Made by a program: the position numbers and the translations under genes. Below the pieces are notes generated by a model. That model was not told where the DNA came from, made no database searches, and saw only the letters and a list, made by a program, of their open reading frames with translations. DNA of 64,000 bases, taken from Pseudoalteromonas viridis (lineage in GTDB: Bacteria > Pseudomonadota > Gammaproteobacteria > Enterobacterales > Alteromonadaceae). Of the stretch, positions 8,203 through 16,717 are shown one piece after another; positions within the stretch are counted from its first letter, which is position 1, and every line of letters begins with the position of its first letter. The stretch is from contig NZ_CP072425.1 in assembly GCF_017742995.1 (NCBI RefSeq), forward strand, positions 2,480,001 to 2,544,000, read 5' to 3'.

Positions 8203-8520
8203 ATGAAGATTTATGTCGATGAACAGTTGGTTGCGTTGCATGGTGGCGTAATCGGTTTACAGGAAGCTGCAGAAATTGCAGGTGTAACACTGGAGCGGAC
8301 GGTTCTGCCGGATGAAGTAAACCTGGTCTGTACAGAATGGAATGAACTGAGGTTATTACGCGATCAAGCGCTGACTGAAAGTGACTTTACTCAGGTCACA
8401 GATAGCCCGCTCAGCGACGAGCTTAAACAGGCCTGGTGTGACTATCGCCACGCTTTGCGTGAATTACCTGCAACCTTTGACACACCAGAACAGGTAATTT
8501 GGCCATCCAAGCCTGTTTAA
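8203..8520 (+). CDS. Tail fibre assembly chaperone-like protein, cassette B
   Basis: A 105-residue protein whose second half fits the phage tail assembly chaperone family: an ELRLLRDQALTESDFTQV stretch, then PLSDELKQAWCDYRHALREL, ending PEQVIWPSKPV. Members of this family help fold or trimerise fibre tips. AAGGAGAG precedes the ATG. The Trp-containing C-terminus (W-P-x-x-P) is a typical signature. It presumably serves the fibre directly upstream. Confidence 0.72.
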   Translation: MKIYVDEQLVALHGGVIGLQEAAEIAGVTLERTVLPDEVNLVCTEWNELRLLRDQALTESDFTQVTDSPLSDELKQAWCDYRHALRELPATFDTPEQVIWPSKPV

Positions 8521-8584
8521 CTGAGACTGAGTGATGTCAGTTATCGTCACTCGTACCCTTCATCATCCTCAGGCTGGAATCCCC

Positions 8585-9421
8585 ATGACCGACCTTTTCG
8601 ATTTTGCGGCGCTCCCTGCGCCCGATATTTTAGAATCTATTGAATTTGAAGAAATTTATCAGGCGCGGGTGGCGCGGTTTAAAGCCCTTGCGCCGCAATA
8701 TGCAGACGCACTGGCCCTGCAAAGCGACCCGTTATCGGTATGCTTGCAGGTCGAAAGTTACCGTGAATTACTGCTGCGCCAGCGTATTAACGAGGCGGTG
8801 CAGTCAAACCTATTGGCCACTGCGCAGGATGCCGACCTGGATCAACTGGGGTTGTTCTACGGTGTTCTGCGGGCGGCCAACGAAGCTGATAGCGGGTTTC
8901 GCCAGCGGATCCGGCAAAAGACCCTGGCATCTAGCACCGCAGGTAGTAAAGACCACTATCGCAATGCGGCCCTGAGCGCAGCACCGAGTAACATCCGCGA
9001 TGTGGAAGTAGACAGTCCCGAGCCCGGCAAGGTGCGAGTGGCTGTGCTATTTCACACCAACGAAAACCCGATAACGGCGCTAGAACAGGTGCGCAGCCAT
9101 GTGCTTAGTGATGAAGTTAAAGTACTGACCGATACGGTGGATGTCGAGCTGGCCGAGGCCATTGAGGTGGATGTCCGCGCTGATATTTATCTCAATCCGA
9201 ATACGCCCGTGCGGGTATTCGAGCAACTGGAGGCCAAGTTGCATGCCGCCTGGCAAACGGAGCTGGCATTGGGCACTGTGATGACGCCCAGCTGGCTCAG
9301 TGCCCAGTTGCATATTGCGGGCGTGAAGCATGTTGAGATCCATACGCCTGCCTCTTTGGTCGAGGTCGCGGCAAATCAATATGTGCAGCTTAGGCAGGTG
9401 AATTTATGTCTGAAAACCTGA
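8585..9421 (+). CDS. J: Baseplate wedge protein J, cassette C
   Basis: A 278-residue third gpJ homologue. The ATG at 8585 gives the family-like start TDLFDFAALPAPDILES; an earlier in-frame ATG at 8531 would add 18 unlikely residues. Core motifs are SYRELLLRQRINEAV and ADLDQLGLFYGVLRAA followed by GFRQRIRQKT. In the region ALAPQYADALALQSDP it is closer to J-D at 16718 than to A or B. The 3' end overlaps the I gene by 16 bp in another frame. Confidence 0.89.
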   Translation: MTDLFDFAALPAPDILESIEFEEIYQARVARFKALAPQYADALALQSDPLSVCLQVESYRELLLRQRINEAVQSNLLATAQDADLDQLGLFYGVLRAANEADSGFRQRIRQKTLASSTAGSKDHYRNAALSAAPSNIRDVEVDSPEPGKVRVAVLFHTNENPITALEQVRSHVLSDEVKVLTDTVDVELAEAIEVDVRADIYLNPNTPVRVFEQLEAKLHAAWQTELALGTVMTPSWLSAQLHIAGVKHVEIHTPASLVEVAANQYVQLRQVNLCLKT

Positions 9422-10257
9422 CCCCAAATTCGCCATTAGTGCCGCCCAATCACACCAAATTGCAATGGGCGCTGGATCAACACGGACAACTCACTCAGAC
9501 ACTGGAAACAGGCATTTCACTGCTGCGGGGGGTTAAGTCTCACCCCAATCCTAATCTGTTGCCCTGGCTGGTATGGGAATATGGCCTGGATCCGCTGGAG
9601 CCTTATCTGGATAACCTGGATGAGGTGCTGTTGCAGGGCCTGAGCTGGCAAAGGATCCGGGGCACACGGGCGAGTCTGGCGATGGCGGTTGGCTGGCTGG
9701 GCGTACCCTTATTGCAGATTGAAGAGTCGGGCTCACTTCGGCACTTTTACCGCTATCAGTTGCACCTGGATAGTGTCCCGGGTGAGTGGCAACTTAATCG
9801 GCTGGCGCAGTTGAGTGAACTCAGTGCACCGGCTCGCAGTCAGCTGGTCCGCATTACCTATCAGCTCGACATTCGAGAACTGGCACTCTCCTCAGGTCAG
9901 TTTGGCGACTTGCTCAGCGACCAGTCTGGTTTTCGCTACACCCTGCAAGATGGCCAACAAGTGCGGCTATCCCGCCAGCGCGTTCACAGTGAAGGAACAG
10001 AGGTATCCGCACAGGGCGAGGGCGGCGTATTGCGCAAGCGAGGGCAGTTGTGGGATCAAGTCCATGATGTCCGACTGGGTTCATTGGTACTCAGTGAACC
10101 CCCTGCGCACTACCTTCAGGCTGGTACGGGCCATCAACGCGTGGTTGCCAGTCACATTCACACCCAACCTGGGCTTTGGCAGGGAAGCTGGTCTGCGCAG
10201 AGTTGGTCAGACAGCCAGACACCTCAGCTTGTGCAGTGTCATTACGCGCTTACCTAA
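9406..10257 (+). CDS. I: Divergent tail protein I, cassette C
   Basis: A 283-residue protein in the gpI position. It keeps LLPWLVWEYGLDPLEPYL and a later RIRGTRASLAMAVGWLGV, which match the LLPWLAW and KGT segments of the other I proteins, but it lacks the WDPxxCP motif and is otherwise diverged. The C-terminal about 120 residues (Gln- and Ser-rich, with WQGSWSAQSWSD) are again an extension beyond P2 gpI. It is followed by a different type of fibre system, so it has probably co-evolved with the DUF4815-like proteins. Confidence 0.78.
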   Translation: MSENLTPNSPLVPPNHTKLQWALDQHGQLTQTLETGISLLRGVKSHPNPNLLPWLVWEYGLDPLEPYLDNLDEVLLQGLSWQRIRGTRASLAMAVGWLGVPLLQIEESGSLRHFYRYQLHLDSVPGEWQLNRLAQLSELSAPARSQLVRITYQLDIRELALSSGQFGDLLSDQSGFRYTLQDGQQVRLSRQRVHSEGTEVSAQGEGGVLRKRGQLWDQVHDVRLGSLVLSEPPAHYLQAGTGHQRVVASHIHTQPGLWQGSWSAQSWSDSQTPQLVQCHYALT

Positions 10258-10278
10258 TCTTTTCAACAAGGAGTTACT

Positions 10279-10758
10279 TTGTCTATTTTCACCTTTAACG
10301 GGCGGACCCTGCTTGCGCGCAGTGTGGCCCAAACCCCGCTTTATCTGGCATGGGGACGCGGTGATGGCAACTGGCAGACGCCGCCATCCGAGCCCATCAG
10401 TGCAACACATCTGGCAGATCCACTTGGCTTTCGCAAAGTCAAAGTTCAAGGCTTTTGTGAACCCGATGAACAAGGCGATATCGAAGTTCAGGGAGGGCGA
10501 TACCGGCGCTCAACCGAGCCGACGCGTCATGTTTATTGTCAGTTTGTTTTTGATTTTGCAGATGCCCAGGGCGAGACCATTCGTGAATTGGGGATCTTTT
10601 CAGGCACCACGTTCACAGACGATGTGGCAGCAGGGCAGGTCTATGTATCGCCGGAGCTAGTCGCATCACCGGGAACCTTGTTGCTGCTGGACCATCGTGC
10701 ACCTTTGGTAAGAGAACCCGGGGTGCGAGAAAGTTTTGAATTTGTGATGAGTTTTTAG
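10279..10758 (+). CDS. Tail-collar-like protein of cassette C
   Basis: A 159-residue protein that starts at a TTG with AAGGAG 7 bases upstream; no ATG gives a better start. It has SIFTFNGRTLLARSVAQ at the N-terminus and FDFADAQGETIRELGIFSGT in the middle. The IRELGIFSG segment resembles the EIGFY region of the fibre adaptors in cassettes A, B and D, so this may be the remote adaptor equivalent. It lies 21 bp after I-C and 8 bp before the DUF4815-like gene. Function is inferred from position and this weak similarity. Confidence 0.65.
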   Translation: MSIFTFNGRTLLARSVAQTPLYLAWGRGDGNWQTPPSEPISATHLADPLGFRKVKVQGFCEPDEQGDIEVQGGRYRRSTEPTRHVYCQFVFDFADAQGETIRELGIFSGTTFTDDVAAGQVYVSPELVASPGTLLLLDHRAPLVREPGVRESFEFVMSF

Positions 10759-10766
10759 GAGAGCCC

Positions 10767-12742
10767 ATGCTACAGGATTATTATCACAATTATGATAAGG
10801 CCAATGGCTATGAGCGCTTGTTGTTTCGCTCCGGGCGCGGTTTGCAAAGCCGGGAACTGAATGACTTGCAGTCTCAGGTTCAGCATCAGGTTAAAGACAT
10901 TGCTGATGTTTTGCTAAAAGACGGCGATCTGGTGTCTGGCGGCGACGTGGTGATCGATACGCAATCGGGTGAGACGCAACTGAGCGCCGCGCAGGTCTAT
11001 CTGGATGGTCATATCAGAAGCCTGCCTGCTGCCACACTCACCATTGCGCTGCAAGGCTCTGTGGACATTGGTGTCTGGCTGACCCACAGTGTGGTGACGG
11101 AAGTGGAAGACCCAACGCTCAGAGATCCGGCCGTCAATGCCCTCAATTATGACGAACCTGGCGCTGCCCGTTTAAAACAGCAGTGCCAGTGGGGCCAGCG
11201 CGATGACGCTCTGGCCGAAGAAAACGCCTTTTACCCGGTGCACCGCATTGAAGATGGGGTGCTGATCATCAAACAGCCGCCGCCTCAGCTGGATGCCGTG
11301 ACCCAGGCACTGGCCCGCTATGACCGTGAAGCCAATGGCGGCAGTTATGTGGTTGAAGGCATGGCGCTGAGCTATCGTGACCGCGAAGCCGATCAGCAGG
11401 TATTCAGCCTGCAAGAAGGGAAGGCGCATATTCAGGGCTATGAAGTGGCCTTTGATACCGCACGCAGCGCGGCTTTTGACTGGGATCCGGATATTGGCAC
11501 TGTCAGGGAAGAGCCCAAAGCCTTTATCAGTGTTCCGGCATCGGGTGACGACACACGCAGTATGCGGGTTGACCTGGATTTCTTCCCGGTGAAAACCGTA
11601 GAAGAAGTGAATGTCAGCATCGAGAAAAGTGCGACACTGACGCGTGCTCAGCTGGCTGGGGGGAAGATCTGCTGCCAGATGAATCGGTGCTGGAGATCCT
11701 CAGTGTTACTCAGGGCGAGACCACCTTTGTAGCCGGGGTCGACTTTCTATTTTTGCGCAATCACATTAGCTGGCAGCTCAGTGGAGCAGAGCCTGCGCCG
11801 GGCAGTCAGTTTGAGGTACGTTACCGCTTTCGTACCCAGGTTGTAGTAGAGCCCGATGAATTTGGTTTTACCCTGCAAAAGCAACAACCGCAGGGCGAGC
11901 TGGTTGAGAATGCACTGATCACTGTGGACTATCAATGGTATCGACCGCGTATTGATTTAGTGGTGCTGGATCGCTTTGGCCAGCTTAAACGCATTAAAGG
12001 CCAACCGGCCCACCAGTTGCCCGTAGCACCAAAAGTGCCGGCCAATCATTTGCCCCTGGCACAGGTCAGTCAGAGCTGGTTCGCCGAGCAGGCGCCGGAA
12101 ATTGAAAACCTGGCGGTCAGAGCGGTATCTATGTCTGAGCTGGAACAAATGCAGTCTCAGATCAGCGATTTATATCAGTTACTGGCGATTGAACGGCTGC
12201 GTAATGATGCCAACAGTGAAGAGTCGGCCAGCAAGTTTGGTGTGTTTGTTGACCCCTTTATTGACGATGATATGCGCGATGCCGGGATTGAGCAAACGGC
12301 GGCTATTGTCGATGGGGAACTCATCTTACCTTTAAGTGCTGATATCGTTGAACTGCCGTTGCCGACTGGCAATGTGCTGACCTTACCCTATGAACTTGAA
12401 GATGTGCTGGCGCAAACCAAGCAAACTGGCAGCATGAAGGTTAACCCCTATCAGGCGGTTGAACCTATCCCTGCCACCGTGCGTTTGTCACCCAGTGTCG
12501 ATCACTGGACCCAGACAAGCCGCAGCTGGACCAGCCCAATTACCCGGCGCTTTGATATTGGCCGGGGTCTGCGCAGGTTAACCCGTACTCGCACCAGCAC
12601 TCAGGTATTGAGCCGAACCACGCGTCAGGCTCAGTTTATGCGTTCACGTTGGGTGAACTTTACCATCTCCGGATTTGGCCCACAGGAAACCCTGGACAGG
12701 GTGACCTTTGATGGGATCCGTGTTCAGGCTCAGGAGGCATAA
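10767..12742 (+). pseudogene. DUF4815-like tail/fibre protein interrupted by a -1 frameshift at a G6 run
   Basis: The N-terminal half (10767-11663) matches the phage DUF4815 type: NGYERLLFRSGRGLQSRELN, LLKDGDLVSGGDVV. At the G6 run 11658-11663 the natural continuation moves to the -1 frame, reading GEDLLPDESVLEILSVTQG and continuing unbroken to 12742. In the original frame translation ends at 11732 after a meaningless tail. Restored, the protein would be about 658 residues. One extra G would repair it, so this may be an assembly error, a recent mutation, phase variation or programmed slippage. The C-terminal half includes a helical stretch (SELEQMQSQISDLYQLLAIE). It likely builds the shaft or baseplate part of fibre system C. 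Confidence 0.75.
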
Positions 12743-13929
12743 TGATCAAGGCAGATAATAATGGTCAGGTACGTGGCCGATTTTTGATCCCCGGTAACGT
12801 GCCGGTGGGCAGTAAAGATGTGCGCTTTAGTGGCGCGATGGGATCGGTGGGACAGGCCCGTTATACCGGCAATGCGACCATCCGCAGCGAAACGGTCAGA
12901 CGCATCAACTCCATCGTGACAGTGCGCTACGATCCGCTGGCACAAACTTTTACTTTGCCAGAGCGTCGCTTTATTGCCGCTGTGGAGCTGTGGTTTAAAA
13001 AGACCGGGCCCGAGGCAGTGCGAGTGCAGATCCGCGAGACCGAATTGGGGATCCCTAACCAGACCGTACTGGCGGAGGCGACCTTGCAGCAAAGCGACAT
13101 CAAACTCGGTGGCGAGTCGACCTTGTTCGAGTTTACGCCGGTGTCGCTGAATGCTGGCGAAGAGTACGCGATAGTAGTGCTCACGGATGGTGCTGAACAT
13201 GAAGTGGCGATTGCCGAGCTGGGTAAATTTGACAGCCAAAGCGGTTGGGTAACCAGTCAGCCCTATCAGGTAGGTGTATTGTTGTCTTCAAGTAATGCGT
13301 CGACCTGGACGCCGCACCAGAATCGTGATTTGGCGTTTCGCCTTAAAGCTGCGCGCTTTACGCAAACCGAGAGCCAGGTTGCACTGGGCGAGATAGCACT
13401 GGATGGTCACACAGACTTGCTGGCACTGGCTGTTGCAGAGCGCCCGGGCAGTGACACTCAGCTACAACTTGAGTTTTCAGGTGAAAACACAGGCACATTC
13501 AGCTTGCAGGAGTTGCAGTCTGTACGACTTGCCAATAAGGCTACGGAAGCGCTCAGTGTCAGCGCCAGACTGACTGGTACGGCAACTCAGTCTCCGGTGT
13601 TATTTGAAAGTGTACAGGCTGCGCTGGGCAAAGTCGCAGAACAGGCCGACTACGTAACCCGGGCTATTCCCTGTGAACTGGATGGCAGCCTGAAAGTGAG
13701 TTTTGAAGCCCAGCTGCCCGGCGTGGCCAAGGTCACTGTCTTGATTGAGCTGGGCGACACCTGGACTGAGGTGCCACTGAAGTCGACACAGGCCGCGGAT
13801 GAAGGCTGGCAGCTGTGTCACTATCAGCTGGATAACCTGACTGAGCGCAATGCCCGGGTCAAATTACTGTTGTCGGGTAGTCATACCGAGCGTCCCAGAG
13901 TACGTGCTTTGCGGGCATTTTCTATCTAA
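12742..13929 (+). CDS. Structural protein following the DUF4815 gene, cassette C
   Basis: A 395-residue, beta-rich protein that starts with the TAATG overlap of the previous stop. The N-terminal region contains GRFLIPGNVPVGSKDVRFSG, and a middle section (residues about 60-190) resembles a beta-sandwich with AQTFTLPERRFIAAVELWFK and GEEYAIVVLTDG. The C-terminus is a second beta-rich region ending SHTERPRVRALRAFSI. I do not recognise a named family, but its one-base coupling to the DUF4815 gene suggests it is the distal part of the same structure. Confidence 0.68.
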   Translation: MIKADNNGQVRGRFLIPGNVPVGSKDVRFSGAMGSVGQARYTGNATIRSETVRRINSIVTVRYDPLAQTFTLPERRFIAAVELWFKKTGPEAVRVQIRETELGIPNQTVLAEATLQQSDIKLGGESTLFEFTPVSLNAGEEYAIVVLTDGAEHEVAIAELGKFDSQSGWVTSQPYQVGVLLSSSNASTWTPHQNRDLAFRLKAARFTQTESQVALGEIALDGHTDLLALAVAERPGSDTQLQLEFSGENTGTFSLQELQSVRLANKATEALSVSARLTGTATQSPVLFESVQAALGKVAEQADYVTRAIPCELDGSLKVSFEAQLPGVAKVTVLIELGDTWTEVPLKSTQAADEGWQLCHYQLDNLTERNARVKLLLSGSHTERPRVRALRAFSI

Positions 13930-13938
13930 GGAGACTGC

Positions 13939-14157
13939 ATGAATAACCCAACAACGCCGCACTTTTCGCTGCCGCTGCCGCACCCGGACAACCTGCTGCA
14001 ACAGGATGTCTCGCGACTCGCCAATGCCCTGACGGCAGTAGACACGCAGTTATATCAGCAACAACACATTCAACAGCAACAGTATCAGGCAGTGCAGGAA
14101 AAGCTGCGTCGCAGTCGCCTGAATCAGCTGCTGGGTGAGCCCCTGCTTGCGCTCTAG
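13939..14157 (+). CDS. Small Gln-rich protein of cassette C
   Basis: A 72-residue protein with N-terminal PHFSLPLPHPDNLLQQDVSR, a short helix with LANALTAVDTQL and a Gln-rich coil (QQHIQQQQYQAVQEKLRRSR). AAGGAG lies upstream. It sits between the structural protein at 12742 and the fibre at 14203. The helix resembles short connector segments at the start of fibre genes, so it may be a shaft linker. Unknown function. Confidence 0.6.
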   Translation: MNNPTTPHFSLPLPHPDNLLQQDVSRLANALTAVDTQLYQQQHIQQQQYQAVQEKLRRSRLNQLLGEPLLAL

Positions 14158-14202
14158 TGCAGGCCCCTTCATTTACTTTCTACATTATTCAACGAGGAAT
14201 TT

Positions 14203-15684
14203 ATGGCAAGTATACAAACTGCCGTGCAGGTCATGGTCGACAAACTGGTCGCCGATATGCAGGGCGAACAACCGCTCAGCGCCGAAGAGCAGGCGCTGGT
14301 CAGTAATGCAATCACGAAACTGGCCGACAACGAAAAACTGGAACAGGCTGTTGTGGCCGTCGCTGAATCACATATAGATGATGCCACTACGGCGCTGCAA
14401 CAGGCCGCTCAGGTCGGCCAGACCAGCTTGCAGCAGGCTGCTCAAACGCTTAATGACAACGGCACTGCGCTCGAAGGTAAAGCGGCCAAGCTGGACAGAT
14501 TGGACACCATGGCACCAAGCCTGGCACGGGTTGAGGCATTGCAGGGGCGGGCTTTTAATAATCAAATCAGGCCTTTGTTTGGATTGGTGCCTGTGGAGAC
14601 CGCAAACTCAAACGTCCAGTACAAACGATCAACAGCGGTTTGGGCTGTATATGATCATAGTGGAAAAACTTATTTAGTTCGTCCGGGAGCCACCCACGGT
14701 GCTAACCAGGAACAATGCAGACTTGAGCATTTGATGCTTGAACATAATGGCAGCGGTAAGGTTACGACTAGTACTAGTTACTTATACTCGAATGTCTTTG
14801 AGCAAAACCCAACTAGTAAAGTGTACATGTATGGCGCAAGCGCTTTTTTACCTTTGGGTACAAAAGACAACCCTGCTGACATTGACTACGATGTGGTCTA
14901 TAGCACTCAAGATTCTCAGGCGACAGCCGCTGTAAACTATGGTGGTGTGTTTGTGCGTTCACAGGGGTTTACTTCTCTGACCAAGCCCAAGCAAAACCTT
15001 AATGCAAGGGACCAATATGGCGTATTAACCGATACCAGCCATAACTATGCCCATGTTGCTGTGTTGTACGATAATCAGAAGCATTGCTTGGTTATGGTGG
15101 ATGAAAATACTTCGTTGCTTATTGAGAAGTACCGCGATGGTAATATTGTTACCAATACTGCGATTGCAAATCAGTCGGAACTACAAGCCTATGTAGACGC
15201 CAGAGATTTTACAACGGTTAATTTCATTCATCATTTGTTAGATCAACCTTACGGTAACCAGCGTTATACCAATAAAGAACAAAAGATAAATACATCAACG
15301 AACAGCTACTTTGGTTATTTTGGCGTGTTTAACAATTCGGTGAAAATGGGGGGCAACAAGTACAGTGCACATTACCGCTTTACAGAAGCGCAAAAACTGG
15401 AGCCAGTTAACTACTTTTTCACAAGTAATTCAGCATGTTATAAAGTACAAAACTCGAATGGAACTATGAATGGTGAAGGTGAAGTCACTGTTGCTTTGGA
15501 AAGCATGTCGGGGGAGTTGTTAGGTATGTATAGTTACCGTACTAGAGCAGCAAATGCAGGTTACGATGGCGGTATTGCTGCGACAGCGATTAATTGCATC
15601 AATCCCTATAGTCATATTGGTTTACTTAATGAGCATTATATCTACAACCAATACGGCCTAGGCCGCACTTGTCGCGCATTTTAA
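14203..15684 (+). CDS. Large tail fibre, cassette C
   Basis: A 493-residue fibre. Residues 1-120 form a helical, Ala/Gln-rich coiled-coil shaft (QQAAQVGQTSLQQAAQTLND). From about residue 130 a large globular, Tyr/Asn/Ser-rich beta domain follows, ending YNQYGLGRTCRAF. The tip half is markedly richer in A+T than the shaft and than neighbouring genes, which fits a horizontally exchanged receptor-binding domain. It shows no clear resemblance to the shorter fibre tips of cassettes B and D. GAGG lies just upstream of the ATG. Confidence 0.72.
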   Translation: MASIQTAVQVMVDKLVADMQGEQPLSAEEQALVSNAITKLADNEKLEQAVVAVAESHIDDATTALQQAAQVGQTSLQQAAQTLNDNGTALEGKAAKLDRLDTMAPSLARVEALQGRAFNNQIRPLFGLVPVETANSNVQYKRSTAVWAVYDHSGKTYLVRPGATHGANQEQCRLEHLMLEHNGSGKVTTSTSYLYSNVFEQNPTSKVYMYGASAFLPLGTKDNPADIDYDVVYSTQDSQATAAVNYGGVFVRSQGFTSLTKPKQNLNARDQYGVLTDTSHNYAHVAVLYDNQKHCLVMVDENTSLLIEKYRDGNIVTNTAIANQSELQAYVDARDFTTVNFIHHLLDQPYGNQRYTNKEQKINTSTNSYFGYFGVFNNSVKMGGNKYSAHYRFTEAQKLEPVNYFFTSNSACYKVQNSNGTMNGEGEVTVALESMSGELLGMYSYRTRAANAGYDGGIAATAINCINPYSHIGLLNEHYIYNQYGLGRTCRAF

Positions 15685-15693
15685 GGAGAGATC

Positions 15694-16119
15694 ATGAGTT
15701 GCGAATATTTTGCCGATAAAGGCATGAAAATCGAGGGAAACTACTGGCTGGTGCACCCGCAAACGGGCGAAGCCTGGGATGAAGAGTCAGCAGCTGCCTT
15801 TATTGCTGGCTATCAGCCGCCACACCTTAGTGAAGAGGCTATAGCTGCACGTAAAGACGAGCTGGTAGGTGAGATCAAACGAGCTGTGTATGATTGTCTG
15901 GAAGCGCAGCTGTGGCGTGTAACCAAGGCGCAGGAACGCGTGCAACTGGCGCAACTGGGTGGCAGCGAGGCCGAGCAAGCCGCAGCTGTGGCTGCATTGC
16001 AGGCTGAACTGGCAAAACGTGAAGCGTTGCGTCAAAAAAGTGATGAGGCGGAGCTAGAGGTTGCGGAGCTGACGTCTATTGAGGCAATCGATGCGTTCTC
16101 ATTTACGGCTGAGCTTTAG
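15694..16119 (+). CDS. Fibre-associated small protein (chaperone candidate), cassette C
   Basis: A 141-residue protein directly after the large fibre, with an AAGGAGAG ribosome site. It starts with a short beta segment (GNYWLVHPQTGEAWDEESAA), then a long helical region (VTKAQERVQLAQLGGSEAEQ, ELAKREALRQKSDEAELEVA). The position after a fibre and the helical make-up suit a fibre-assembly chaperone, but it lacks the W-P-x-x-P ending of the protein at 8203. Function inferred from position. Confidence 0.58.
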   Translation: MSCEYFADKGMKIEGNYWLVHPQTGEAWDEESAAAFIAGYQPPHLSEEAIAARKDELVGEIKRAVYDCLEAQLWRVTKAQERVQLAQLGGSEAEQAAAVAALQAELAKREALRQKSDEAELEVAELTSIEAIDAFSFTAEL

Positions 16120-16280
16120 ATCCGCTCAGCTGGCGAATTAAAAACGTAGAAATATCTAACCCGGTCAGAATTGACCGGTTTTCTGCCCAGAAAATCAGTA
16201 AGATACACCTAAGCTTGAGAAAGTTAAGTCAGGCAACCAGGTAAACGGTTACTTTGCAAATAAAGCATCCGCAAGTTAAA

Positions 16281-16315
16281 AACCACCGGCTCGTATTTCG
16301 ACTGGTGGTTTTTTT
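16281..16315 (+). terminator. Intrinsic terminator in repeat unit 1
   Basis: ACCACC pairs with GGTGGT around a 16-base loop, followed by a run of seven T. It is identical to the hairpin in the second repeat unit. Confidence 0.7.
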
Positions 16316-16473
16316 ATGTCTGGTTAACGGTGGCTTACTCTGCGGCATTTAAACCGGTCAGAATTGACCGTTTTTAATTCCAAAAAATCAGTAAGGTACA
16401 CCTAAGCTTGAGAAAGCTAAGTCAAGCAACCAAGTAAACGGTTACTTTGTAAGTAAAGCATCCGCAAGTTAAA

Positions 16474-16508
16474 AACCACCGGCTCGTATTTCGACTGGTG
16501 GTTTTTTT
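16474..16508 (+). terminator. Intrinsic terminator in repeat unit 2
   Basis: A second copy of the ACCACC / GGTGGT hairpin with a T7 tail, 193 bp after the first. Confidence 0.7.
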
Positions 16509-16641
16509 ATGCCAGGTTAACGGTGGCTTACTCTGCGGCATTTAAACCGGTCAGAATTGACCGTTTTTAATTCCAGAAAATCAGTAAGATACACCTAAGC
16601 TTGAGAAAGCTAACAGAGATTAAAAACAGACTTCCCGTGAT

Positions 16642-16689
16642 AAACCCGATGCGGTACTACACTGATGCAGGACCAAATCGGGTTTTTTT
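16642..16689 (+). terminator. Terminator-like hairpin before J-D
   Basis: AAACCCGAT pairs with ATCGGGTTT around a 26-base loop, running into a stretch of T. It lies about 30 bases upstream of the J-D start, so transcription entering cassette D from cassette C would need antitermination, or D has its own start. Confidence 0.6.
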
Positions 16690-16717
16690 ATTCCTTTTTG
16701 TAAAGACCGAGGATGAG

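Larger units (their letters stand above)
16161..16613. repeat. 193-bp tandem repeat, 2.3 copies, between cassettes C and D
   Basis: The unit starts with the palindrome CCGGTCAGAATTGACCG at 16161, 16354 and 16547, so the period is exactly 193 bp. The third copy stops after about 67 bp (16547-16613). Each full unit also has the hairpin described at 16281 and 16474. The 67-bp core, from the palindrome to CTTGAGAAAG(T/C)TAA, recurs once more at 20498-20564. No open frame of note lies inside. The first copy's palindrome plus TTTT would work as a terminator for cassette C; the repetition itself suggests recombination or amplification. Confidence 0.9.

Noticed and set aside
9815..10660. Long open frame of 281 codons in another frame across I-C and the next gene
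   Set aside because: It overlaps two better-supported genes (I-C and the collar-like protein), has no ribosome site and no protein-like pattern.
16161..16613. Tandem repeat as a CRISPR array
   Set aside because: The period is 193 bp with near-identical content throughout, no unique spacers and no cas genes.
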